Shown piece by piece: positions 56,369 to 64,000 of a DNA stretch of 64,000 nucleotides. How positions within the stretch are numbered: position 1 is the first letter of the stretch; each line of letters starts with the position of its first letter. This DNA is from Chryseobacterium sp. SN22. GTDB lineage: Bacteria; Bacteroidota; Bacteroidia; Flavobacteriales; Weeksellaceae. The notes beneath the pieces are model-generated. The model had not been told where the DNA came from, did not search any database, and saw nothing but the letters and a program-made list of their open reading frames with translations. The position numbers were made by a program, and so were the translations under genes. The stretch is taken from NCBI RefSeq assembly GCF_008329705.1, contig NZ_VTSX01000002.1, positions 124,001-188,000 on the forward strand. The letters are read 5' to 3'.

Positions 56369-59185
56369 TTGAAAAGAATCAGTATTTGTCTTATTTTGTT
56401 TTTGGGTGTTGCAGAAGTTTCTGCACAGAAGGATAGTATTTACATAGAAGCCAAACTGTCTCAGGACAGAAAGATGCTGGATGTGAACGAAGAAATCGTT
56501 TATTACAACCATTCTGCAAAAGACCTGGATTCCATTAAGCTTTTAAATTGGGTAGCAGCCTATGACAGGCGAGGTACGGCTTTGGTATACCGCAAACTGG
56601 AAGACCGGAATACCGATCTTCACTTTGCCAAACAGAATCAGCTCGGCAAGCTGTTGCAATTACAGGTTAAAAGTTCGGATCAGGATATTCCCGTAAGCAA
56701 TACTTCTGAAGAAAACCTTTTTCTTCCGTTAAAAGAAATCTTAAAACCCGGAGAAAAGGTAAAACTGCAGCTGCAATACAAAATTCAGCTTCCCGACAGC
56801 CGGTTTACAGGCTACGGAGCCTCTGCTGCCAATACCGCCTTAAAATATTTCTTTATTGTTCCGGATCGTTTCGATCCGGACAATATTTCTCCCCGTAAAT
56901 ACCAGGATATCGAAGAATCGGTAAGCTTCAATACGTTCTGGACAGTAAACTTCGATCTTCCGGTTAATTATTTTGTAGAAAGCAATTTAAAGCAGACCCA
57001 GATCAACTCATTTAACGGATACCTGGATGCAGATCCGGAATTTCTGATTTCTCCCAACGAATACCCTTCTATTACCGTTAATACCGGAGATATTCATACG
57101 GAAGTAAAATTCGGGTATAATTTAACACCCGAGGAAAAACAGAATCTGGAATTCTATCTTCCTCTGCAGTTAAAATTTATAAAAGAAAGAATCGGCACTC
57201 TTCCTGAGAGCATTTATATTTCCGAAAAATTCAGGAATAAAGAAGATTTTTTCGGGAATAATGACATTAGTTTCTGGAAATACCGGTTCAGGCTGTTTAC
57301 TTCTGCTGAAAATACGGATATGGATTATTTCGGGATTGTCTCCAAAAAGGTCCTGGACGAAAGTATTATTACCGATAAGCAGGATTTTCACTGGTTTAAA
57401 AACGGTCTGAAGTCTTATCTTGAAATCCAATATCTCAGGAAATTCTATTCTAATACAAAACTGCTGGGGATGCTGAATGACACCAAAATTTTCGGGATTA
57501 AACCCCTGAAACTGTTTCATGCTTCGGACGTGAAGCTGACCGAGCGTTACGGCCTGGGGTACCAGTATATCATGTCCCAGAATCTGGATCAGAAAATTGA
57601 TGAGAAGTTTGCTGCACTGAGCAATTTTAACGATATGGCCATCAGCAGCTTTGAGACGGGAACCCTTTTCAACTATTCCGCGGATAAGATGGGTTACCAG
57701 AATTTTGAGAACCTGGTTCAGTACTTTATTGCCCGGAATAAAGATCAGGAAACCGATCCCACGGACTTTCTAAAGGAACTCGCTGAAAAAGACAAAAGAA
57801 ACTCGTATCTGTCCGGGTTTATCCAGCATAAAAACAGGGTCAATTTTAATCTGAAAAGATTCAGAAAAGAGGGAGATTCGCTGGCCGTTAAAATTGAGAA
57901 AAATACATCGGCCAATATTCCGGTAAAACTTCAGACCATATCAAGCGAAGGCCGGATTAAGGAATACTGGGTAGAAACGGGAGAAAATCAAAAAACAAAA
58001 ACCGTTACCATTCCTGCCGTGGATATTTATAAAATAACCCTGAACGATGAGTATATCTTCCCTGAATCCAACTATCGGGACAATTACCTCTACGCCAAAG
58101 GTTTATTTTCCAACACCAAAAAAATTAAGCTTAAACTTATTAAAGATATTCCGAATCCTGAATTCAACGAGATTTACATCAATCCGCGCGTCCGGTTCAG
58201 CAATACCTATGATAAATTCCTGATTGGGCTCAACTTTAAAAACCAGTCCTTCTTCGACCAGAAGTTTCTGTATTCCCTCACTCCCACTTATAGTACAGGA
58301 ACCGGAAAACTGACGGGATCGGGAGCCATCGCCTACTCTTTTCTCCCGGCAGAAAGCCTTATCCGGAGCCTGACATTCGGTGTGTCGGGATCCTATTTCC
58401 ATTATGATTATGATCTGGCGTACCGGAAGGCTTCCATTTATTCCAATTTGAATTTCATGAAAAATCCACGGAGCACGGTAAGCAGCAGCCTTGGGATTTC
58501 ATACAATTACTTTGAAAGGGATTTAAGTCCGTTAATGATTGCCAATAACGATTACGACCGATATAATCTGTGGAGTGCAGGTTACGGATACAACGACAGC
58601 CAGAGCATTCATGAGAAAAGCCTGGGCGTAAGCACCCAATGGATGGAAGATTTCCACAAAGTAACCGCCGAAGGCTTCTACCGGTGGGAATTTGCACCAA
58701 GGCAGAAGCTTAGCGTCCGTTTGTTTGCAGGATATTTCATTAAAAACAATACCCGGAACAATACTTTCAATTACGGCATCTCCAGAGTTTCGGATTACTC
58801 TTTTTCCTACAACCTTTTGGGACAAAGTGCTACGGGCGGGATTCTATCGCAGCAATTCATTCTGGCAGACGGAGGTTTTAAATCCTTTATCCCCGGAACT
58901 GTTAATAAATGGATTACTTCAGTAAACTTAGATACCAGTGTATGGAAAATTTTCCATGTATATGCAGATGCAGGGGTTTACGACAACAAAAACCAGTCGA
59001 CGAAATTCATCTGGGACAGCGGAGTAAAAGTAAGGATTATTCCGGATTTCCTTGAAGTTTATCTACCGGTACAATCTTCCCTTGGTTTTGAGCCGGCATT
59101 CAAAGATTACGGAAAAAGGATACGGTATACCCTGATTCTTAACCTCAGTTCGATTATCAATGCGGCCCGAAGAGGATGGTACTAA
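56369..59185 (+). CDS. Inactive M1 peptidase-like domain fused to an outer membrane beta-barrel
   Basis: A 938-residue protein with a signal peptide (ILFLGVAEVSAQKDS) and a TTG start. The first half (about 25-500) has the M1-like beta-sandwich and gluzincin layout, and DFHWFKNGLKSYLEIQYLRKFY occupies the place of the WxNEGxATY segment. The zinc site HExxH is absent and the Glu is replaced, so it should be catalytically dead. The second half (about 610-938) is a run of alternating beta-strands with aromatic residues (SYFHYDYDLAYRKASIYSNL) ending in a membrane-strand-like region and RRGWY. It probably sits in the outer membrane with the peptidase-like domain in the periplasm. The role is unknown. 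Confidence 0.75.
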   Translation: MKRISICLILFLGVAEVSAQKDSIYIEAKLSQDRKMLDVNEEIVYYNHSAKDLDSIKLLNWVAAYDRRGTALVYRKLEDRNTDLHFAKQNQLGKLLQLQVKSSDQDIPVSNTSEENLFLPLKEILKPGEKVKLQLQYKIQLPDSRFTGYGASAANTALKYFFIVPDRFDPDNISPRKYQDIEESVSFNTFWTVNFDLPVNYFVESNLKQTQINSFNGYLDADPEFLISPNEYPSITVNTGDIHTEVKFGYNLTPEEKQNLEFYLPLQLKFIKERIGTLPESIYISEKFRNKEDFFGNNDISFWKYRFRLFTSAENTDMDYFGIVSKKVLDESIITDKQDFHWFKNGLKSYLEIQYLRKFYSNTKLLGMLNDTKIFGIKPLKLFHASDVKLTERYGLGYQYIMSQNLDQKIDEKFAALSNFNDMAISSFETGTLFNYSADKMGYQNFENLVQYFIARNKDQETDPTDFLKELAEKDKRNSYLSGFIQHKNRVNFNLKRFRKEGDSLAVKIEKNTSANIPVKLQTISSEGRIKEYWVETGENQKTKTVTIPAVDIYKITLNDEYIFPESNYRDNYLYAKGLFSNTKKIKLKLIKDIPNPEFNEIYINPRVRFSNTYDKFLIGLNFKNQSFFDQKFLYSLTPTYSTGTGKLTGSGAIAYSFLPAESLIRSLTFGVSGSYFHYDYDLAYRKASIYSNLNFMKNPRSTVSSSLGISYNYFERDLSPLMIANNDYDRYNLWSAGYGYNDSQSIHEKSLGVSTQWMEDFHKVTAEGFYRWEFAPRQKLSVRLFAGYFIKNNTRNNTFNYGISRVSDYSFSYNLLGQSATGGILSQQFILADGGFKSFIPGTVNKWITSVNLDTSVWKIFHVYADAGVYDNKNQSTKFIWDSGVKVRIIPDFLEVYLPVQSSLGFEPAFKDYGKRIRYTLILNLSSIINAARRGWY

Positions 59186-59259
59186 GTTAGATTAAGTCAG
59201 GATGATATTTTATTTAAAGTAAATTTGGTATTATTCGATTCATTTCAGCCTGGATACAT

Positions 59260-60114
59260 TTAATCCTTAACGATCTGTTGGGATACCGGAGATTTATTGA
59301 TCATGCCGGTTACGGTATATTTTCCTTTCGGCAGTTCGATCAGATTCATACTGTAGGACATTCTTGTCGGAGACTGCATGACCACCTGCCCAAATTCATC
59401 GTATATTTTTACATTCTCTATTTCGCTGCTGAAAACGACTTCCTTGTTTTCCTTCAGAAAGGGATTGATGATAAAATTGAATTTAGAGGATTCCGGATCT
59501 GCCGGTGTAATCGCAATCGCTGCATTTCCTGCAGATGAATTCATCGGATAGGCCGGTGCTGTAACAAACTCTATATTATTGCCTGTATTTTCAAATACTC
59601 TTTTAAAAGCAGTGTTTGCCGCAGAAGCAAAGACCGGAACGGCATTTGAGGTCCCGTAAGCTGCAAAGTCAATAATATCTGTGCTTTTATAATCCTGAAC
59701 CTGCATTCTTCCTTTTACCAAAGCTATTTTTCCGGTTCTGTTATCAAGATCGATTCCTCCGGAAGAGTTCTGTGCCCCGTTGAAATAGAAAACTTTATCC
59801 GCAATGAAATCCGGCGCCGGCAAATCTATTCTTCCGGCAACATTCGCTCCTTCCTGAATCAGATAGTTTTGTCCCGGGCTTAAAGTGATATCAGGAAGAA
59901 TGTGGTATTGGGTAAAGTTTCCGTCAGCAAAACCGTACTGCACCGTTGTTCCATTCAAAGAAGCTGCTTCGGTACCGATGTTTTTAAGCATAATATAATC
60001 ATGACTTAATGCCATGTTCGGACTTCCGCCACCACCGTATATTTCGCTGATGACAATCTGAGCATGGGTATGGATAAGAGAAATGATTCCGATACATGTA
60101 AAAATTTTTTTCAT
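59260..60114 (-). CDS. T9SS cargo protein with lamin tail domain
   Basis: A 284-residue secreted protein. After a signal peptide (SLIHTHAQ) a lamin-tail domain (about 20-150) starts IVISEIYGGGGSPNMALSHDYIMLKN and includes SLNGTTVQYG. The C-terminal type A sorting segment (VKIYDEFGQVVMQSPTRMSY...LPKGKYTVTGMINKSPVSQQ) resembles that of the next gene. I chose the ATG at 60114, because the longer frame from 60180 adds a stretch that is not signal-like. The protein is likely secreted through the type IX system to the surface or medium. Confidence 0.85.
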   Translation of the reverse strand: MKKIFTCIGIISLIHTHAQIVISEIYGGGGSPNMALSHDYIMLKNIGTEAASLNGTTVQYGFADGNFTQYHILPDITLSPGQNYLIQEGANVAGRIDLPAPDFIADKVFYFNGAQNSSGGIDLDNRTGKIALVKGRMQVQDYKSTDIIDFAAYGTSNAVPVFASAANTAFKRVFENTGNNIEFVTAPAYPMNSSAGNAAIAITPADPESSKFNFIINPFLKENKEVVFSSEIENVKIYDEFGQVVMQSPTRMSYSMNLIELPKGKYTVTGMINKSPVSQQIVKD

Positions 60115-60213
60115 AATGATTTTATTTGTGGTTGCTTGAAAAATTACAAAAACAATACCACCGGAATGAAAATCGCACATTAAAATTTGATTAAATACTT
60201 ATAAATGAGCAAT

Positions 60214-60244
60214 AAAAAATCTCCGCTTCAGATGAAACGGAGAT
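60214..60244 (-). terminator. Terminator of the 60-61 kb T9SS gene
   Basis: On the minus strand ATCTCCG and CGGAGAT pair across a 12-nt loop and continue into six T. Confidence 0.82.
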
Positions 60245-60270
60245 CATAATTTGTATGGATAACTAATCTC

Positions 60271-61206
60271 TTAGTCCTTTAAAATTTTCTGGGAAACCGG
60301 TTTGTTGTTTACCGTACCTGTTACGATATAGTTTCCTTTTGCCAGTTCGGCAACGCTTACGGACTCGTTTTCTTTTACAGAAGCTGTTTTCACAAGCTGT
60401 CCGCTCATTGTATACACTTTTACATCTTTCGCTTCAGCACCGAAAGTAATTTCGTTGTTTTTTACGAAAGAGTTCCTAACGAAGTTTCCGTTGGCTTTGG
60501 AAAGATCGGAAACGGCCAGGGTTCCACTAGCATTCGGGGTTACAGAAAAATTATCGATCGCATACATACCGTCAGTTCCAGTTAAGTTATCATCTGAAAA
60601 TCTAATCCAGAAAGTTGCTCCATTAGCAATATTTAATCCTGTAACATTTCCACTTACCGTTGTACTATTTGCAGGTAATGTTCCATCAACTTGTGCGGCA
60701 GCAGTAGAAGAAGTAAGAATTTCGTTTAAATTCAAAGAATTTACAGCAGTCCAGCTTCCATTATTTAAAGCAGTAGCATTGGTACTATATTCAAAAGTAA
60801 TAACTTCGTCTACATTGCTATTATCAGAAGTTCTCCATTGCTGAGCCAAATAACTTATAGCCAATTGAGTAATAGTAACTCCTGTATTATTTACATATCT
60901 TACACCAAATGCAGGTACCGTTGGGTTTGAGGCAAGCGTTCCTAATGAACGATTTGAAGATCCTGTTGTTCCAAGATTATGAATACCCCCTGAGTTTGAG
61001 GATCCGTTGTTAACTATAGGTGTTAGAGTCTGCCCTACAGTTCCTGTTCCCGCAGCTCTAATAGCACTCCAATTTGCTGGCAATACAGTTGTTGTTCCCA
61101 TCGAATCAAAATTTTCCACATTTGCAGTTCCTGAAGCTGTAAGGCTTATTTGTCCAAATGCTAGTGCTGATGTTAAAACAACAGCTAATGAGTAAATCTT
61201 CTTCAT
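60271..61206 (-). CDS. T9SS cargo protein with jelly-roll-like domain
   Basis: A 311-residue secreted protein: signal peptide (LTSALAFGQ), a central beta-rich domain (about 20-220, NVENFDSMGTTTVLPANWSAI and ATFWIRFSDDNLTGTDGMYA) and a C-terminal sorting domain (VKVYTMSGQLVKTASVKENE...AKGNYIVTGTVNNKPVSQKI). The last 30 residues are nearly the same as in the neighbouring lamin-tail protein (KGxYxVTGxxNxxPVSQxIxKD), so the two sorting tails have a common origin. The substrate or partner is unknown. Confidence 0.85.
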   Translation of the reverse strand: MKKIYSLAVVLTSALAFGQISLTASGTANVENFDSMGTTTVLPANWSAIRAAGTGTVGQTLTPIVNNGSSNSGGIHNLGTTGSSNRSLGTLASNPTVPAFGVRYVNNTGVTITQLAISYLAQQWRTSDNSNVDEVITFEYSTNATALNNGSWTAVNSLNLNEILTSSTAAAQVDGTLPANSTTVSGNVTGLNIANGATFWIRFSDDNLTGTDGMYAIDNFSVTPNASGTLAVSDLSKANGNFVRNSFVKNNEITFGAEAKDVKVYTMSGQLVKTASVKENESVSVAELAKGNYIVTGTVNNKPVSQKILKD

Positions 61207-61240
61207 GATTTAAAAATTTAATTATTAATAATTTACATGG

Positions 61241-61248
61241 CAAAAATA
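61241..61248 (-). promoter_or_regulatory. -7 box for the 60-61 kb T9SS gene
   Basis: TATTTTTG on the minus strand, 34 bp upstream of the start codon. Confidence 0.45.
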
Positions 61249-61356
61249 AGTCAAATTTTCATAATAAGACAATAATAAGGTTAAATTTCTGTTAATAATA
61301 CTAATGTCTTTTCTGTAAGGTATTTTTAAGTATTTTTACGAATTATTTTCAGAAGC

Positions 61357-64000
61357 TTGCGAAATTATATCCTGATATTCGTGTTGTTTTTTATAGGCTT
61401 ATTCTCCGGTAATGCCCAGGTATTCACATGGAAGAACCCGAACCTTCCGCAGGATAGCCTTAAACAGGACAGCATCCGCCAGGACAGTATTCTCGCGGCC
61501 CGGTTTGAACAGGATATTTTTGCGAAAGACACGCTGGATTTTGTAAAGACCAACAACCGGATTATTGTTGACGAAGGCGTACTGGCCAGAAATGATAAAA
61601 AAAGATTTCTGGGCGAGCTCAATTCAAAAGGATCAATCATCCGGGGGATTACCTTCGGGAACAACCAGGGGCAGTCGGTGCAAAGCTCGATGGACCTTCA
61701 GATTTCCGGCAGGCTTTCCAAGGATGTGACGATTCTTGCCAGTATATCCGACCACAATTTGCCGATCCAGGCCGACGGCTACACCCAGACGCTGGAGGAA
61801 TTCGATAAGATCTACATGCAGCTGAATATCAAGGATAAATCGATCCTGAGGGCAGGACACCTTGATCTGGTGGAAGCAAAAAATTACTTTGCCAAATACC
61901 AGCGCCGAAGCATGGGCCTTGAGTTCCAGACCGAATTCGGAAAAGAGAATAAAACATTCGTTGATGTTTCAATGGGGGTAGCCCGGAGTGAATTCCACAG
62001 GATCCGTTTCCAGGGGGTTGAAGGGAACCAGGGGCCTTACCGCTTAACAGGAAAGAACGGCGAACAGTTCATCACCCTGATCTCAGGTTCCGAACAGGTT
62101 TTCATCGACGGGATCCTGATGAAAAGAGGGGAAAACCAGGATTATATCATTAATTACAATACCGGAGAAGTTACCTTTACCAGTTTCCGGCCGATCTTCC
62201 AGCAGAATTTCATTACCATTTCGTACAATTATGCCAACCGGAATTATTCAAGATACCTGTTTACCGGGAAACTGGAACACAAAAGGGAAAAACTAAGGCT
62301 GGGACTAAACTGGTTCATGGAAAATGACAATAAAAATGCACCTCTGTCACTGAATCTTTCAGAAGAAGACCAGCAGATCCTGGCAGCAGCAGGAAACGAC
62401 CCGAATCAAATGTATGCACCTTCCGGTGTCATAGCGGAATATGACGTAAATAAAATCCTGTACCGGCTGGTTCAGGATCCCGCCGGAAACCATTATGAGT
62501 TTTCCACCGATGCCACACAAACACTGTATACGGTTTCCTATACGTATTTCGGAGCCAATCTCGGTGATTATAAAATTACCCAGACGACCAATAACGGACG
62601 GGTATTCCAATATGTAGGCCCGAATATGGGTGACTACCGGGCGGTAAGGAAACTGCCTTCCCCACAGAAATCGCAGGTCTACTCTTTCAATTCCGAATAT
62701 TTGTTGAAAGACGGAAAAATAGGCGCCGATATTTCCTTAAGCAATTACGATCTGAATCTGTTCTCATCCAAAGATTCCGAGCAGAACATCGGGTATGCCT
62801 GGAGGGTCTTCGGGAATAAGACCTTTACTAAAAACAGCTGGAAAGGAACCCCGAATTTCGAATATCAGTATATCGACCGCCAGTTCCATATCCTCGACCG
62901 GATCAATGATGTGGAATTCTCCCGGGATTTCAACCTTGCCCAAGAATTCAGCGGACGGACCCAAAACCGGTTTATCTTCAGCTTTTTAAATAAATGGACC
63001 AACAAGTCGACCCTGAACTACAGAATTAACTATCTGGATGAACAGGATACCTATAAAGGGATTAAGAACGACCTGGATTTCGGATGGATTAAAGGGAAAT
63101 TCTTTACCAAAGGAAATTTATCCTACCTCAGCACCAATGCCGTTCTTCAGGATACCAAATTCATCAGAGGCGGGGTTTCTACAGAATTTAACGGCAAGAA
63201 AGGAAGCTGGGCACTGGGAGGAAGCATGGAGCACAATGAGAAAAAGTATAACGATACCGGACTGATGGATGTCACCAGCTTCAGCTGGAAAGAGGTGTTC
63301 GTACAGAAGAAAGTCGGTGACAGTTCCAGAACGAAATTATTGGCTAAAGTCTATATGCGGGATAACGATTCGGTACGTGACAATAGGCTGCAGAGCATGA
63401 ATAATATTTTAGGATTCATGGCCGAAAGCCAGATCATCAAAACCGAAAAAACAACGTTGAATGCCCTGCTCCACTACAGAAAGTTCTTCTATCAGAACCA
63501 GGATGTGGATATATCGAGAAATAACGATTTCGTAGTGGGAAATATCCTGTACAACCAGCAGCTTTTCAGAAACGGGATGCGCCTGCAGGCTTTCTATGAA
63601 CTTGGAAACGGACAGGAAGCCCAGCGGGAGTTCCAATATATCAAGGTAACGGACGGACAGGGGATTTACAAATGGACGGATTATAACGGGGATGGCGTTC
63701 AGCAGCTTGATGAATTCGAGATTGCCGAATATTCGGATCTGGCGCAATACATCAGGATTTATACCAATTCCGTACGGTATATCCCTTCCAACAAAAATAA
63801 AATCCAGCTGGCTTTATTTGTGAATCCGTCGGTTGTCTTTAATTCTGAAAATAAATTTTTAAAACGCTGGAATTTCAATATTTCCCTGAATTCCCAAAAC
63901 TCATTCTATAAAAGAGATAAGGTTCTGGTACTGAATCCATTTGAAAAAAATGAGGACCAGATCCTGAAAAACCAGAATATCCTGGCTTCCGTACAGTTCA
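61357..64000 (+). CDS. Large envelope beta-barrel protein, 5' part
   Basis: The frame from a TTG at 61357 stays open to the right edge (881 codons). It begins with a signal peptide (MRNYILIFVLFFIGLFSGNAQ), then KQDSIRQDSILAARFEQD and long stretches of alternating hydrophobic residues typical of outer membrane beta-strands (YLFTGKLEHKREKLRLGLNW). An EF-hand-like loop reads YKWTDYNGDGVQQLDEFEIA near codons 770-790. It resembles very large Bacteroidetes outer membrane proteins without known function. I do not claim a named family. The 3' end lies outside the window. Confidence 0.7.
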   Translation, partial: MRNYILIFVLFFIGLFSGNAQVFTWKNPNLPQDSLKQDSIRQDSILAARFEQDIFAKDTLDFVKTNNRIIVDEGVLARNDKKRFLGELNSKGSIIRGITFGNNQGQSVQSSMDLQISGRLSKDVTILASISDHNLPIQADGYTQTLEEFDKIYMQLNIKDKSILRAGHLDLVEAKNYFAKYQRRSMGLEFQTEFGKENKTFVDVSMGVARSEFHRIRFQGVEGNQGPYRLTGKNGEQFITLISGSEQVFIDGILMKRGENQDYIINYNTGEVTFTSFRPIFQQNFITISYNYANRNYSRYLFTGKLEHKREKLRLGLNWFMENDNKNAPLSLNLSEEDQQILAAAGNDPNQMYAPSGVIAEYDVNKILYRLVQDPAGNHYEFSTDATQTLYTVSYTYFGANLGDYKITQTTNNGRVFQYVGPNMGDYRAVRKLPSPQKSQVYSFNSEYLLKDGKIGADISLSNYDLNLFSSKDSEQNIGYAWRVFGNKTFTKNSWKGTPNFEYQYIDRQFHILDRINDVEFSRDFNLAQEFSGRTQNRFIFSFLNKWTNKSTLNYRINYLDEQDTYKGIKNDLDFGWIKGKFFTKGNLSYLSTNAVLQDTKFIRGGVSTEFNGKKGSWALGGSMEHNEKKYNDTGLMDVTSFSWKEVFVQKKVGDSSRTKLLAKVYMRDNDSVRDNRLQSMNNILGFMAESQIIKTEKTTLNALLHYRKFFYQNQDVDISRNNDFVVGNILYNQQLFRNGMRLQAFYELGNGQEAQREFQYIKVTDGQGIYKWTDYNGDGVQQLDEFEIAEYSDLAQYIRIYTNSVRYIPSNKNKIQLALFVNPSVVFNSENKFLKRWNFNISLNSQNSFYKRDKVLVLNPFEKNEDQILKNQNILASVQF

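Noticed and set aside
1..64000. CRISPR arrays, rRNA operon, phage or insertion sequences
   Set aside because: No regularly spaced repeats, rRNA-like sequence, transposase or phage structural genes were found.

Overview
The window looks like a chromosome segment of a Flavobacteriia bacterium, most likely Chryseobacterium or a close relative in the Weeksellaceae. The evidence is the rpmB-rpmG-DUF4295-ftsY order, proteins with type IX secretion (T9SS) sorting domains, Bacteroidetes-type promoters (-7 box TAnnTTTG), Flavobacteriia-only families (DUF5103, DUF4403) and peptides with MKNLKK...GG leaders. The DNA is moderately AT-rich. It is mostly chromosomal core, with small accessory pockets. No phage, insertion sequence, CRISPR array or rRNA operon was seen.

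Layout. 1-8.1 kb: 3' end of lnt, ribosomal protein genes, ftsY, sppA/folK (divergent) and a tandem pair of OmpA-type outer membrane proteins. 8.1-22 kb: recQ, fmt, a ribB fused to a degenerate GTP cyclohydrolase II half, an LLM oxidoreductase, a four-gene unknown cluster, a Pif1-like helicase, a gamma carbonic anhydrase homologue, an Nfu-type Fe-S protein and ferrochelatase. 22-26 kb: a toxin-antitoxin-like pair, DUF5103, an MBL hydrolase and a non-coding region with three perfect DnaA boxes (candidate oriC). 26-33.4 kb: a TetR regulator and its RND efflux operon, with four copies of one palindromic operator. 33.5-40.2 kb: miaA, yicC, gmk, nadA, four bacteriocin-like leader peptides (one frameshifted), folB and a DUF4403 protein.

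40.2-49.5 kb is the accessory part. It starts at a tRNA-Cys and holds decayed genes, unknown small genes, candidate small RNAs, a 1259-residue T9SS adhesin-like protein, a glycosyltransferase and small secreted proteins. 49.7-64 kb: a glycine-zipper lipoprotein, a polytopic membrane protein, aroC, two thioredoxin-fold proteins, a DUF1232 protein, a pyrE-pyrF fusion in the eukaryotic UMP synthase order, an inactive M1-like peptidase fused to a beta-barrel, two T9SS cargo proteins and the 5' part of a large envelope protein.

The most notable observations are: two nearly identical minus-strand transcription units of about 70 nt (promoter-like box, conserved 5' block, terminator) that look like a small-RNA family; the candidate oriC; the TetR operator set; promoters that almost abut the start codons of fmt, aroC and miaA and so predict leaderless mRNAs; the UMP-synthase-like fusion; and several dispersed repeat families that sit at the 3' ends of genes.
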